From positions 372,001-436,000 of the forward strand of contig NZ_JADZGI010000002.1 in the NCBI RefSeq assembly GCF_015865035.1: DNA of 64,000 nucleotides, read 5' to 3'. Below the pieces are notes generated by a model. It did no database searches. It worked only from the letters and a program-made list of their open reading frames with translations, and had not been told where the DNA came from. Numbering within the stretch: the first letter of the stretch is position 1; each line of letters opens with the position of its first letter. Shown here in pieces: positions 51,569-60,861 of the stretch. Made by a program: the position numbers and the translations under genes. The stretch is from Novosphingobium aureum (GTDB lineage: Bacteria > Pseudomonadota > Alphaproteobacteria > Sphingomonadales > Sphingomonadaceae).

Positions 51569-53731
51569 ATGAAGAACCGGCTGATGGCGGCCGCGGCGCC
51601 AATCGCGCTTGCCACCCTTTCGCTCACGGGAGCTATGACCATGTCGAGTGAGGCCCACGCTGCCAGCGATGCGACCGCTTACGATGGCGTCTTTGCCAAG
51701 CCGAGCACGCTCTCGCTCGGAGCGCCCGACTTCACCAAGTACAATGACAGCGACTGGCAGCCTGCCATCGAGGCCGGCATTGCCCAGAAGCGCGCCGAGA
51801 TCCGCGCCATCGCGATCCAGCGTTCGGCCCCGACCTTCGAGAACACCCTCGTCGCGATGGAGCGTGCAGGCCAGCTCTTCGACCGTGTCTACAACGTGTT
51901 CAGCCAGCTGACCTCGGCCAACACCAGCGACAAGCTCGATGCCATCGAGACTGCGGTCTCCCCGCAGATCGCTGCTCTGAACGACGACATCTACCTCGAC
52001 AGCGCCCTGTTCGCGCGCGTCAAGGCCGTGCACGACAGCGCTCAGGGCAAGGCTCTTACCGGCGAAGACGCCATGCTGCTCAAGACGACCTACGACAAGT
52101 TCGTCCACCGCGGCGCGTTGCTCGACAACGCCAAGAAGGCCGAGCTCAAGGACATGAACGGCCGCATTGCCGAACTCGAGACCAAGTTCGCGCAGACGCT
52201 TACCGCCGGAACCGCCGCGCATGCCGTCGTCTTCGACAGCGCGGACGAACTTGCCAGGATGTCCGATGCCGCCATCGCCGCGGCCGCCAAGCGCGCCGAG
52301 GACAAGGGCATGCCCGGCAAGTACGTCATCCCGCTGCTCAACTTCACCCAGCAGCCGGCCCTTGCGCAGCTCGACAACCGCGCCTCGCGCAAGAAGCTGT
52401 TCGAGGCGAGCATCAACCGCACCTCCTCGGGCGACGAGTTCGACACCACCGGCATGGTCACCGAACTCGCCACGCTGCGCGCGAAGAAGGCCAGGCTGCT
52501 TGGCCAGCCCGACTTCGCCACCTTCCAGATGTACGATCGCATGATCACGACGCCTGCCAAGGCGATGGAATTCATGAACGGCTTCGTGCCCGCGCTGCGC
52601 GCGACGCAGGACCGCGAGACCGCGCTGCTCACCGAAGCCGCGCGTGCCGACGGCATGACCGAAGCGCTGCAGCCCTGGGATTGGGGCTATTACGCCGAGA
52701 AGGTGCGCGAGGCGAAGTTCGATCTCGATGAATCGGCGATCAAGCCCTACTTCGAGGTCTGGAACGTGCTCGAGAACGGCGTCTTCTACGCCGCCACGCA
52801 GACCTACGGGATCACCTTCAAGCGCCGCGAGGACCTGCCGGTCTACCATCCGACGATGCGTGCCTACTCGGTCTACGACAAGGACGGCAGCGAGCTCGCG
52901 GTCTTCTACTTCGATCCCTTCTCGCGCCCCAACAAGAACGGCGGTGCGTGGATGAACAACTTCGTCGAGCAGTCCGACCTGCTCGGCAACAAGCCGGTCA
53001 TCAGCAATACGCTCAACATCGACCCGCCCGCACCCGGCCAGCCTGCGCTGGCCAGCTGGGACAACGTGACGACGATGTTCCACGAGTTCGGCCATGCATT
53101 GCACGGCATGTTCGCGCACCAGAAGTACCCTTCGCTCTCGGGCACCAACACCGCGCGCGACTTCGTCGAGTTCCCCAGCCAGTTCAACGAGAACTTCGCC
53201 ACCGTTCCGGCCGTGCTGCAGCACTACGCAAAGCACTACGAGACCGGCGCACCGCTGCCCGCAGGGCTGCTCGACAAGATCGAGGCGGCAGGCAAGTTCA
53301 ACCAGAGCCTGACCTTCGGCGAAACGCTGAGCGCTGCCATGCTCGACATGCGCTGGCACACGCTCAGCCCCGAAGCCGCGGCACAGCCGCCGCTCGCCTT
53401 CGAGGCAAAGGCGCTGTCCGAGAACGGTCTGCGCTCCGACCTGATCCCGCCGCGCTACCGCACGCCCTACTTCCGCCACATCTGGGACAACGGCTATGCG
53501 GCGGGCTACTACTCGTACATCTGGACCGAAGTGCTCGCCCACGATGGCTGGGACTGGGTCGAGAAGCACGGCGGCATGACCCGCGCAAACGGCGATCACC
53601 TGCGCGCCTCGTTCCTCGGCCAGGGCCACACCAAGGACTACGCGGTGCTCTACCGTGACTTCACCGGACACGATCCCGAGCTCGAGCCGATGCTCGAGGC
53701 GCGTGGTCTCGCGGGCGAGGCCGCGAAGTAA
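51569..53731 (+). CDS. M3-family peptidyl-dipeptidase (Dcp-like), exported
   Basis: A 720-residue zinc metallopeptidase of family M3 with a signal peptide (APIALATLSLTGAMTMSSEAHAAS). The zinc motif HEFGH lies at 505-509 (MFHEFGHALHGMFAH), with downstream Glu in DFVEFPSQFNENF as third ligand. Length and C-terminal motif GYAAGYYSYIWTEVLAHD fit Dcp, which removes C-terminal dipeptides from oligopeptides. The signal points to a periplasmic location. Followed by a strong terminator. Confidence 0.95.
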   Translation: MKNRLMAAAAPIALATLSLTGAMTMSSEAHAASDATAYDGVFAKPSTLSLGAPDFTKYNDSDWQPAIEAGIAQKRAEIRAIAIQRSAPTFENTLVAMERAGQLFDRVYNVFSQLTSANTSDKLDAIETAVSPQIAALNDDIYLDSALFARVKAVHDSAQGKALTGEDAMLLKTTYDKFVHRGALLDNAKKAELKDMNGRIAELETKFAQTLTAGTAAHAVVFDSADELARMSDAAIAAAAKRAEDKGMPGKYVIPLLNFTQQPALAQLDNRASRKKLFEASINRTSSGDEFDTTGMVTELATLRAKKARLLGQPDFATFQMYDRMITTPAKAMEFMNGFVPALRATQDRETALLTEAARADGMTEALQPWDWGYYAEKVREAKFDLDESAIKPYFEVWNVLENGVFYAATQTYGITFKRREDLPVYHPTMRAYSVYDKDGSELAVFYFDPFSRPNKNGGAWMNNFVEQSDLLGNKPVISNTLNIDPPAPGQPALASWDNVTTMFHEFGHALHGMFAHQKYPSLSGTNTARDFVEFPSQFNENFATVPAVLQHYAKHYETGAPLPAGLLDKIEAAGKFNQSLTFGETLSAAMLDMRWHTLSPEAAAQPPLAFEAKALSENGLRSDLIPPRYRTPYFRHIWDNGYAAGYYSYIWTEVLAHDGWDWVEKHGGMTRANGDHLRASFLGQGHTKDYAVLYRDFTGHDPELEPMLEARGLAGEAAK

Positions 53732-53762
53732 GCGCAGCGACGCTGCCCTGCAGGCAATGACG

Positions 53763-53798
53763 AAAGGGGCGACGACCATGCGGTCGCCGCCCCTTTTT
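53763..53798 (+). terminator. Terminator after the M3 peptidase gene
   Basis: AAAGGGGCG-CGACC stem (one mismatch) with four-base loop followed by TTTTT. Confidence 0.88.
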
Positions 53799-53857
53799 CG
53801 TGCCCGATGCGGGGCCGATCTGCCGGCGAGGTCAGCCCTGGCCGATAAGACCGCAGA

Positions 53858-55123
53858 TCAGAAGGTCGTCGGGGATTCGATCGCCGGATCGTCGACGTGG
53901 GCCTTGGCGTAGGCCTCCGCCGCCTTGAGCACGCGCATGATGTTCCCGCTGGCGATCATCTTGAGCTGCTCCTTCGAGTAGCCCCGGCGCGCAAGCTCGG
54001 TGAACAGCGCCGGGTAGGCCGAGACATCGGGCATGCCCTCGACCCCGACCGAACCGCCGTCGAAATCGCCGCCGAGACCGACGTGCTCGGCACCGATCCG
54101 CTTGACCACATTATCGACGTGATCTGCGATCTGCGAGAGCGTCGCGACCGGCTTGGGGTTGGCCTGCTCCCATTGCGTCATCCCCTGCTCTGCCACCTGC
54201 GGCGCGTCGGGATGAAGCGTCGCGAGACGGGCCTGCTCGCCCTTGCGGTTCGCCCCCCACTGACGCAGCGCTTCGCTGACGTAAGTGGGGTAGAAGTTGA
54301 CCATGACGATCCCGCCATTGACCTTGAGCCTGTCGAGTACAGCATCGGGCACGTTGCGCGGGTGGCCGTCGACCGCGAATGCGCCCGAATGGCTGAAGAT
54401 CACCGGCGCGCGCGCCACATCGAGCGCATCATTCATCGTCGCGGCCGACACGTGGCTGAGATCGACCAGCATGCCGATGCGCTGCATCTCGCGCACCACG
54501 TCGCGCCCGAAATCGGTCAGTCCTCCATGCTCGGGGGCATCGGTCGCGCTGTCGGCCCAGGGCAGGTTCTTGAAGTGGGTGAGCGTCAGGTAACGCGCAC
54601 CCAGTTCGTACATCTGGCGCAGCACGCCGAGCGAGGAGCCGATCGAATGGCCGCCCTCCATACCCAGGAGCGAGGCGATCCGCCCCGACTTCATCGCCTT
54701 TTCGGCATCGGCGGCACTGGTCACCAGTTGCAATGTATCGGGGTTATCGGCGATGATCCGCTTCATCACGTCGATCTGTTCGAGCGTCGCCTGGACGGCA
54801 TGCGGGCCATCGAGCGTTGCCGAGACGTAGACCGACCAGAACTGCGCCCCGACCTTGCCCGCACGCAGGCGCTTGATGTCGGTCTGCATCGGGCCAAGAC
54901 CCTCCCCGGCATCCGCCGTATTCATGGTATCGGCAAAGTCGAAGCCCTCGAGCATGTCCTTGCGCCGTTCGCGCAGCTGCTCGGGCACGTCATTGTGTCC
55001 GTCCCACACCGGCGCCTCGCGCAGCGCCTGCGCCGCGACCTCTTCGGGGGTGGCTGCGATACCGACAGCGGGCCAAGCGGCACCGAGAGCAAGAAGGCAA
55101 GCGAGCGGGAGGTGGCGAGGCAT
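53858..55123 (-). CDS. Membrane dipeptidase (M19 family), exported
   Basis: A 421-residue zinc dipeptidase of the renal-dipeptidase family. Start ATG 55123 (MPRHLPLACLLALGAAWPAVGIA signal peptide, shown in part) has CGGAG 8 bases upstream; the long upstream frame is not used. Metal-binding and family motifs visible are VWDGHNDVPEQL, GMEGGHSIGSSL, LTHFKNLPWADS, LVDLSHVS and GLGGDFDGG. Hydrolyses dipeptides in the periplasm. Convergent with the M3 peptidase gene, so two peptide-degrading enzymes stand side by side. Confidence 0.93.
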   Translation of the reverse strand: MPRHLPLACLLALGAAWPAVGIAATPEEVAAQALREAPVWDGHNDVPEQLRERRKDMLEGFDFADTMNTADAGEGLGPMQTDIKRLRAGKVGAQFWSVYVSATLDGPHAVQATLEQIDVMKRIIADNPDTLQLVTSAADAEKAMKSGRIASLLGMEGGHSIGSSLGVLRQMYELGARYLTLTHFKNLPWADSATDAPEHGGLTDFGRDVVREMQRIGMLVDLSHVSAATMNDALDVARAPVIFSHSGAFAVDGHPRNVPDAVLDRLKVNGGIVMVNFYPTYVSEALRQWGANRKGEQARLATLHPDAPQVAEQGMTQWEQANPKPVATLSQIADHVDNVVKRIGAEHVGLGGDFDGGSVGVEGMPDVSAYPALFTELARRGYSKEQLKMIASGNIMRVLKAAEAYAKAHVDDPAIESPTTF

Positions 55124-55710
55124 TGCAGGATCTCCGGAAAAAGGCGGTCGACACGGTCTCCGCAACTTTCCCTGGGCCAGCCCTTCCAGGCAAGCCCCGC
55201 TGCAGTGCAATATGCACAAGAAGCGCTGATTTTCATGAAAACAGGAGAGACATGAAGCCGTCGATGCAAGGCGAGTATTGCGACGGGTTCCGGGTTTCCC
55301 CTCATGCCCGCTGCCACGCCCGGTTTCCAACGCCCCCCCCCCGAGGGCGAGGAAACCCAAAGCACCGACGGCTTCTGTCAAAAATGGCGACATGGCCGCC
55401 ATTCCCTGCACAGGCAGGTTTAGAATTGACCGCTTTCGAATACCTTAATTTTGGCCAATATCCACGCAATTAATAAATTTTCATCGCCAGACCGATGCCG
55501 TAAGCCGCTCCGACAGCCCGCAGCGACGCTAATCCGCCATATTTCGCTCCCATGCATCCAGGCAGGAAACACCTGTTCTCACGTCGTAAGCCTGCGGCAA
55601 TGTATGCAATCCTCGTGAGGTCGCTTGTTGCGCTCGCTCTATTGGAGCGGAGCCCCGCCCCATTTACACCATGAACGCCAATCCCGGCCTGGATCGAGGA
55701 GCCCTTTACC
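55124..55710. other. 587-base intergenic region with a C10 tract
   Basis: Contains the dipeptidase promoter near 55124-55260. A run of ten C lies at 55333-55342 and an A/T-rich stretch at about 55425-55490 (CCTTAATTTTGGCC, AATTAATAAATTTT) stands out against the GC-rich background and may be a promoter. No gene or structured RNA recognised. Confidence 0.4.
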
Positions 55711-55728
55711 TTGGTGCATGTCCCGCCA

Positions 55729-56193
55729 ATGCCTCACGCTCTCACCAACCGCGATGCCGCTGCCGTCATCGACCGCCTCGGCCTTGCCCCGCACCCCGAA
55801 GGGGGCTGGTACAAGGAGACCTGGCGCCCGAGCGCTCCTGATGGAACACGCCGCCAAGCCACCGCGATCCATTTCCTGCTCGAGCGCGGCCAGCGCTCGC
55901 ACTGGCACAAGGTACTGGACGCCGACGAGATCTGGCTATGGCATGCGGGCATGCCACTGGTGCTGGCCATGGCCCAGGATGATGCCGGCCCGGTCTCACG
56001 GACCGTGCTTGGCCCCGACATTTTCGCCGGGCAAGTACCGCAGGTGCGCATCCCGCCAGGCTGGTGGCAGGCGGCCGAACCGGTGCACGACGATGCCTCG
56101 TGCGGATGGTCTCTGGTGAGCTGCGTGGTTGCTCCGGGCTTCGAATTCTCGAGCTTCGAACTGGCCTCGCCGGACTGGGCGCCCGGGTGTTGA
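55729..56193 (+). CDS. DUF985-family cupin
   Basis: A small single-cupin protein of about 154 residues. The family signature LGLAPHPEGGWYKETWR and the central TAIHFLLERGQRSHWHKVLDADEIWLWHAG (His pair and Glu/Asp of the cupin site, quoted by parts: SHWHK, DADEIW) are typical of DUF985, as is the C-terminal FEFSSFEL. Function unknown, probably sugar or nucleotide-sugar related by family. Start uncertain: ATG 55729 chosen; TTG 55711 has GAGGAG 9 bases upstream and would add six residues. Confidence 0.87.
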   Translation: MPHALTNRDAAAVIDRLGLAPHPEGGWYKETWRPSAPDGTRRQATAIHFLLERGQRSHWHKVLDADEIWLWHAGMPLVLAMAQDDAGPVSRTVLGPDIFAGQVPQVRIPPGWWQAAEPVHDDASCGWSLVSCVVAPGFEFSSFELASPDWAPGC

Positions 56194-56251
56194 ACTGCCC
56201 CTGCCTAGTTGCCCCCTCCCGAACCGCCATTGCCGAGCACCGCTCCAAATA

Positions 56252-56291
56252 ACAGGGCGCGGGAAGGTCAAGCCTTGCCCGCGCCCTGTCT
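56252..56291 (+). terminator. Terminator after the DUF985 gene
   Basis: ACAGGGCGCGGG with AAGG pairs with CCTT and CCCGCGCCCTGT (one mismatch), followed by CTTCTCCCC. The stem is strong and the U tract weak. Confidence 0.65.
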
Positions 56292-57034
56292 TCTCCCCTT
56301 CCCTCGGCTCCTGTTCCGACCGAGCATTCGCCCCCGACGTCCTGCGCCGGTGTGTTGTCTCAGCGATATTCCGGTCGGACCTCACTCCCTGAAGCGCGTG
56401 TTCTGGCAGCACCCTGCAGGCCGGCCTGTGGCCGTACCCGCCCGGATCGCGTGTCCCGCATGAGATTACCGTGCGCTGGTCCCGCTCCAACCATCGAACA
56501 AGCGAACAGGGAAATCCCTTCGACCAGCGATGCCAGGAACATGGTCATGACGGAAAACCTCCCTCGGGACGGCGACCCTGTTTTTCGGCAAATCCTCTCT
56601 TCTTGACCTTCGAATACCACGACCCGACACAAGTGGAAAGAAATAAATATAGATATTTCATTACCTTGCATTAGTGCAGCGCAACAAGGACTCCGTACTT
56701 CACAGTACAGAAAAAAGGCGGCCCACATGTTAGCGCAACCAGTCGGATTTGCGCATGAGGCTCGGTATTATCCCCCGGCCAGCACGCGATATTTCCGCTG
56801 TCCATCACAATTCCGAAATATGCGCGTCATGGCCCTTGCCGCGTGCAAGCGACACTTCCCGCCCTTGGGGTGCGTGCCTGACCTTCTCCATGAAGCGCAG
56901 CCCTGCTGCACTGCAACCTGTCGCCGCGACGTGAATGGCCCGACAGTTCCGGCGATCGCGGAACAAGTTCGCGCCGCGCGTTGTTGTCTTTGGCAAGTCA
57001 CCCCGCAGGGGACACGCCAGATGGAAAGACAGAC
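56292..57034. other. Large (743-base) intergenic region ahead of OsmC
   Basis: No convincing gene: the short open frames have no ribosome sites and resemble nothing. An unusually A/T-rich island lies at about 56628-56715 (AATAAATATAGATATTTC), with a small inverted repeat GTACTTCACAGTAC at 56695-56708. This could be a promoter region, a small-RNA locus or the remnant of an insertion; the sequence does not decide. Confidence 0.4.
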
Positions 57035-57463
57035 ATGAGCACCAATACAGCTTCCGCCCGCTACGAAGGTCTCGGCAAGCAAGGCAAGGGTTCGATCTCA
57101 ACCGGCTCGGGCGCTCTCGACGCCCAGCCCTATGGCTTCGCAACCAGATTCGAGGATGCTCCGGGCACCAATCCCGAGGAACTCGTCGCCGCGGCGCATG
57201 CAGCCTGCTTCACGATGGCAACGAGCTTTGCGCTGGCCAAGGCAGGCCACGAGGCCGGCTCGCTCGACACCACCTGCACGGTGACGCTCGAAAAGGATGG
57301 CGATGGCTTCGCCGTGACCCGCTCGGCACTCAAGCTTACCGGGCACGTTGCAGGGATCGATGAAGATGCGTTCGTCAAGATCGCGCAGGAAGCCAAGGCG
57401 AGCTGTCCGCTTTCGAAGCTGCTGAATTGCGAAATAACCCTCGAGACCGTGTTCGAGGGCTGA
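57035..57463 (+). CDS. OsmC-family peroxiredoxin
   Basis: A 142-residue OsmC/Ohr-type thiol peroxidase that reduces organic hydroperoxides. The two redox cysteines are in AAHAACFTMATSF and AKASCPLSKLL; the first domain has the GFATRFEDAPGTNPEELVAA segment (quoted by part: GTNPEELVAA) of the OsmC subgroup. Start ATG 57035 (MSTNTASARYEG). Followed 28 bases later by a hypothetical gene. Confidence 0.93.
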   Translation: MSTNTASARYEGLGKQGKGSISTGSGALDAQPYGFATRFEDAPGTNPEELVAAAHAACFTMATSFALAKAGHEAGSLDTTCTVTLEKDGDGFAVTRSALKLTGHVAGIDEDAFVKIAQEAKASCPLSKLLNCEITLETVFEG

Positions 57464-57490
57464 CCGCCAAACCGGAAAAGGTGCACGACC

Positions 57491-57880
57491 ATGGCCCGAT
57501 CCGAACTGCCTTTCCTGCCAAGTAGGGCTCTCGTTGCACTCGTCGGCACGCTGCTTCTCGGCGTGCTCACCGGTGCCACGATACCGACCAGCATGAAGGC
57601 CCCGTTCGGACCGGACTGGCGTCGTGATTACGGCGTGCGCTTCGATCCCTCTCTCCCTGCTGCCAGCTTTACGGCGAGCAGGGAGCGCCTTGGCACCGAG
57701 CTGGTAATCGAAGCCAGCGCTTCCGGAACACTCGCAACCGCGGCGGACAAGGCGGAGACCGACGCACTTCGCCCAGACATGCGCCAGGTCGCAACGGATG
57801 CCCGGGACGCCACGAGCAAGGCCTCCCCGACCGCCCTACCGGAGACCCCGGCCATCATAACCGATGACATCCTGATCTGA
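57491..57880 (+). CDS. Hypothetical exported or membrane-anchored protein, 129 residues
   Basis: Unrecognised. An N-terminal hydrophobic segment (ALVALVGTLLLGVLTGATI) acts as signal peptide or anchor; the rest is Ala/Thr/Asp-rich and probably flexible. AAAGG lies 8-9 bases before the ATG. It is 28 bases downstream of osmC and may be cotranscribed with it. Convergent with the lipoprotein gene that follows. Confidence 0.6.
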   Translation: MARSELPFLPSRALVALVGTLLLGVLTGATIPTSMKAPFGPDWRRDYGVRFDPSLPAASFTASRERLGTELVIEASASGTLATAADKAETDALRPDMRQVATDARDATSKASPTALPETPAIITDDILI

Positions 57881-57915
57881 GGGTAACGGCGATGGCCCGG
57901 TGCGCCGCTGCTCGC

Positions 57916-58389
57916 CTAGTTCTCGCCGCCACTGTAAGGTTGCGCGTCGGTCCAGGCACAGCCTCGGCGCAGCGCATCGCCAAGCTGGAGGGTCGCTACG
58001 AAGGGATAAGTGCGATCCGACATGGTGTCGCTGCATGCGCCGGGCGTGACCGCGAGAACCACTTCCCTGCTCTCGCCACCTTCGCGCGATGCCAGCTCCC
58101 CGCTGAATGAGAGCCCACCCCGACCGGCGAAGCGGCGCACGGCAATTGTCGTGCCTTCGGGATTGTCGGGCGTGGTATAGAGCATGTCCTGTCCCGTGAC
58201 ATTGCCCCCCCAGAACGGTTCGTTGCCCGCGAACCGGATGGTGTCCTCGGGCGCGATCCCCTGCCACGGCCGATGATCTGCGGCGTCTCCGGGAAGCGAA
58301 GCGTCGCGGCCATTGCAAGCAACCAACGCGAGACAGACCACGAGAGCAAGCGAGCGCAAAGGCGCGAACGGGGGACGGTAGCGGGCCAT
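57916..58389 (-). CDS. COG3650-like lipoprotein with NEPFW motif
   Basis: A 157-residue predicted lipoprotein: signal peptide with lipobox (ALVVCLALVAC, Cys near residue 25) and a domain carrying FAGNEPFWGGNVTG, a motif of the COG3650-type envelope proteins of unknown function. Paired Cys residues (ACSDTM, RRGCAW) may form a disulphide. Start ATG 58389; the frame extends upstream by 12 codons without a ribosome site. Confidence 0.75.
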   Translation of the reverse strand: MARYRPPFAPLRSLALVVCLALVACNGRDASLPGDAADHRPWQGIAPEDTIRFAGNEPFWGGNVTGQDMLYTTPDNPEGTTIAVRRFAGRGGLSFSGELASREGGESREVVLAVTPGACSDTMSDRTYPFVATLQLGDALRRGCAWTDAQPYSGGEN

Positions 58390-58756
58390 TGCCACCAGCC
58401 TATCGCCAGCCACTTCTCGGGGCAAGCAGACAGCGACCGTACGACATGCACCGGAATTCAGCTTTCCCGTTCGGCCTTTGGCGCCGCTGATTCTCTGCCC
58501 TCAACCTCAGGGAGGCCGGGATTTCTATCCGACTGGCGAACACAGAAGCCCATTTGAAGATTCTCAAACAGATACCCTGGGCGATTTCCCAAGGAATATC
58601 CGTAAGGTGCGCAAGGATTGCGTTTTCTGCAAATGCTAGTTCCGCAATTTGCATTGTCTGTACCGGCAGTTTTGTGGATGCTGCATCGCAACAAGATAAG
58701 AGGTGCCCCGAGGCAACTTCCTGAAAGACATCGAACCGACACTAAGGGATTTTGCC
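58390..58756. other. Divergent intergenic region, 367 bases
   Basis: Lies between the lipoprotein gene (leftward) and the exported 93-residue protein (rightward), so it should hold both promoters. The middle (about 58545-58620) is richer in A/T than the flanks. No gene or repeat recognised. Confidence 0.4.
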
Positions 58757-59038
58757 ATGTTCAAGACTGTTTTCGCCACTGCCACCCTCGTCCTCGCCGC
58801 TGCTCCGGCAGTCGCTCAGGCCGACGACGCCCGCAACTTCTCGCACGAAGGCGTCGACTACGCCTACACTTCGGAGAAGAAGGGCAACGTCACCGTGATC
58901 GAGGGCAAGGCTTCGGGTAACGTGCCGTTCCGCCTTTACGTCAAGGGCGACCACATCTCGGGTACGTTCAACAACCGCTACGTGAGCTTCAGCAAGGCCG
59001 ACGTCGTTCGCGACAACGCGATCTTCGCCGCTGACTGA
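58757..59038 (+). CDS. Small exported protein, 93 residues
   Basis: Unrecognised periplasmic protein. Signal peptide MFKTVFATATLVLAAAPAVA with cleavage after AQA, then a compact beta-rich domain (FSHEGVDYAYTSEKKGNVTVI, FRLYVKGDHISGTFNNRYVSF, each quoted in part). Similar small proteins are common in sphingomonads. Start ATG 58757; upstream AAGGGA at 9-14 bases. Confidence 0.72.
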   Translation: MFKTVFATATLVLAAAPAVAQADDARNFSHEGVDYAYTSEKKGNVTVIEGKASGNVPFRLYVKGDHISGTFNNRYVSFSKADVVRDNAIFAAD

Positions 59039-59120
59039 TCCGGCCACGCAAGCGAAGGGCCACGGCGCGAGCGGGCAGCATTCTCTCTCCCAAGCTCGCC
59101 AGCGCCGAAGCCTGACAATC

Positions 59121-59150
59121 GAGGGCGTCATCCAGCCGGATGACGCCCTC
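59121..59150 (+). terminator. Hairpin after the small exported protein gene
   Basis: Perfect 13-base arms GAGGGCGTCATCC with a four-base loop, 82 bases past the stop. No T run follows directly, so it may be a weak terminator or an mRNA-stabilising hairpin. Confidence 0.55.
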
Positions 59151-59327
59151 GACGCGTTTCTGGCCCACGTCCGCTTTGCCGCACCACCGCACGCCTGCAA
59201 GAAACGATGACCGCTCGTCGCAGGCGTGCTAGGTTCACGCCATTAAGCTTGGCGACATCGGCCTTCGGCCATGACGCAGTGCCGTTGACGGCACACCCCG
59301 CCACGCCTCGGAAACAAAAGCAGTCGC

Positions 59328-59939
59328 ATGAGCAAGACGATATGGCTGGTCGGCATCGTGGCCGGCGGCCTCATTGGTGGATTTCTCGCCGCGGGCATGA
59401 ACCGCGAGGCGATGGAGCGCTGGAGCGAACCCGAGGTGGCAAGTGGCATCGGTGGTGCGCAGGAGACCGGGGACGGCTATTACGCCGATGACAACGGCGG
59501 CTACGCGCAGGACGATGTCGGGGCGCAAGGATACGCCATGGCGCCGGGGCAGGATTTTGGCGACAACGATGAATATGCGGCCGGAGAAGCCCGGCTGCCC
59601 GCGTGGATGGCACCGCCGTCGTCGGATGACGGTTATTATGCGCCCTACGACGACGGATATCGGGGGCCGGGCGACAATGGCCCCTTGCACGACCCTTACG
59701 CCGCAGCTCGCGATCGGCTCGAGCGCGCATCGCGCGAAGGATCCCGCCGCTACAGCCCGATCGATCGATACACCTCGCCTGATATCGAGGGTGCAACCGG
59801 CGGGAATGCTCAGCTCGCGTCTCCGAATACGCGTTCGACGGCCTCCGGGAACGGCGGCAAGAGCAGCGCTGCGGATGCCGCAGCGCGTGCGAGTGCCGCG
59901 GCGCAGGACGTCCTCGATGCGATGAACGAGCCGTCCTAG
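59328..59939 (+). CDS. Hypothetical low-complexity membrane-anchored protein, 203 residues
   Basis: Unrecognised. One N-terminal hydrophobic helix (TIWLVGIVAGGLIGGFLAAGM) anchors a long region rich in Asp, Tyr and Gly (GDGYYADDNGGYAQDD, DDGYYAPYDDGYRGPGD), then a Ser/Ala-rich C-terminus with a possible helix (AADAAARASAAAQDVLDAM). The DGYY/DDGY repeats suggest a disordered, possibly interaction-prone envelope protein. No clear ribosome site upstream, but codon use fits a real gene. Confidence 0.65.
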   Translation: MSKTIWLVGIVAGGLIGGFLAAGMNREAMERWSEPEVASGIGGAQETGDGYYADDNGGYAQDDVGAQGYAMAPGQDFGDNDEYAAGEARLPAWMAPPSSDDGYYAPYDDGYRGPGDNGPLHDPYAAARDRLERASREGSRRYSPIDRYTSPDIEGATGGNAQLASPNTRSTASGNGGKSSAADAAARASAAAQDVLDAMNEPS

Positions 59940-60036
59940 AGCGCCACTATTACGATCACAGTAAACGGCTTCGCAGGCTTCATATTGCGATCAATTCGCA
60001 ATAGACAGACGCCCCACCCCAAGGAGGAACTGTCCA

Positions 60037-60288
60037 ATGCCCCGCGACCTCGCCAAGACCTTCAGTTTTCTAGCCCTCCATCTCGTGGTGGGTTTCAGCG
60101 TGGCCTACGCATTTACCGGCTCGGCCACTCTGGCCGGCGGTATCGCGCTGATCGAGCCACTGGTGAACGCGGTGGTGTTCTTCTTTCACGAGCGCGCATG
60201 GCGGGGCGAGGTTTCGCGATCGGGAGATCCGGACCCCGGGCTTCTCAGGGCGCTACGTCATCGCCACGATCACCCGATCGTCGCTTGA
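60037..60288 (+). CDS. DUF2061 family membrane protein
   Basis: An 83-residue inner-membrane protein with two transmembrane helices (FSFLALHLVVGFSVAYAFTGS and GGIALIEPLVNAVVFFFHE, each near 20 residues). The central ALIEPLVNAVVFFFHERAW is the DUF2061 hallmark. The family is often found near stress or transport genes, with unknown role. AGGAGGAA lies 7 bases before the ATG. Confidence 0.87.
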   Translation: MPRDLAKTFSFLALHLVVGFSVAYAFTGSATLAGGIALIEPLVNAVVFFFHERAWRGEVSRSGDPDPGLLRALRHRHDHPIVA

Positions 60289-60310
60289 GAAACTGCCGCG
60301 GGACTGCGCC

Positions 60311-60718
60311 TCAGTGAGCGCTGCGCGACTCGCGGTTCCCCGGAACGACGCGGATCCGGAGCGAGGGATCGCTTTCGTCGATGCCGAATTCATCGGCGAT
60401 CTCGGCAAGTTGCTCGGCGATCCAGGCTTCGTCGGCATCCATCGCAATCGGATAGCGCGCCAGCACCATCCCCGCGGCCATGTCCACGACGCAGAAGTGC
60501 CCGGTCGCACTGTGCTCCTGCAGCGCATCGAGGTCCAGGCCCTCCGCCAGACGCCAGTCGCCCGCTTCGGTGTGCCGGATACGCTTGCCGCAATGGCGGC
60601 AACGACACTGCAGCGAGCCGTCCTCGCCCCGGTATCGCTTGCCATCGGGAACGTGGCTGCGCGCGTACCAGCACCTGTCGACGGTGTCGGGCATGATCGT
60701 CCGGTACTGCGTGTACAT
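60311..60718 (-). CDS. Hypothetical zinc-ribbon-like protein, 135 residues
   Basis: Unrecognised. Two CxxC-like knuckles (LQCRCRHCGKRIRHT) near residues 36-50 may bind zinc; the remainder is acidic and helical (DADEAWIAEQLAEIADEFGID). ATG 60718 has AGGAG 7 bases upstream and is preferred over GTG 60721. Convergent with the DUF2061 gene. Confidence 0.65.
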   Translation of the reverse strand: MYTQYRTIMPDTVDRCWYARSHVPDGKRYRGEDGSLQCRCRHCGKRIRHTEAGDWRLAEGLDLDALQEHSATGHFCVVDMAAGMVLARYPIAMDADEAWIAEQLAEIADEFGIDESDPSLRIRVVPGNRESRSAH

Positions 60719-60861
60719 CACCAGGCTCCTGCGAGGTTTTCGTCCATTCGCAGCTTAGGACGGCAGTCGCAGCAAGAAGTTAACCCCGCCCCTCGCACCA
60801 ATACTGAACGAGGACCTCTACCCGCGCCAGATTGCGCGCAGGCATGGTTAAGCCGGGTGCC

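Noticed and set aside
51470..53779. Open frame of 769 codons on the minus strand
   Set aside because: Antisense to the M3 peptidase with its HEFGH zinc motif; composition is typical of GC-driven shadow frames.
55333..55342. Run of ten C, and the G8 run at 34293-34300, as phase-variation tracts
   Set aside because: Neither lies inside a coding frame or between recognisable promoter elements, so there is no evidence of a switch.
55124..57034. Search of the two largest gaps for tRNA or other structured RNA
   Set aside because: No cloverleaf, T-loop motif or known riboswitch signature was found by eye; short frames there lack ribosome sites.
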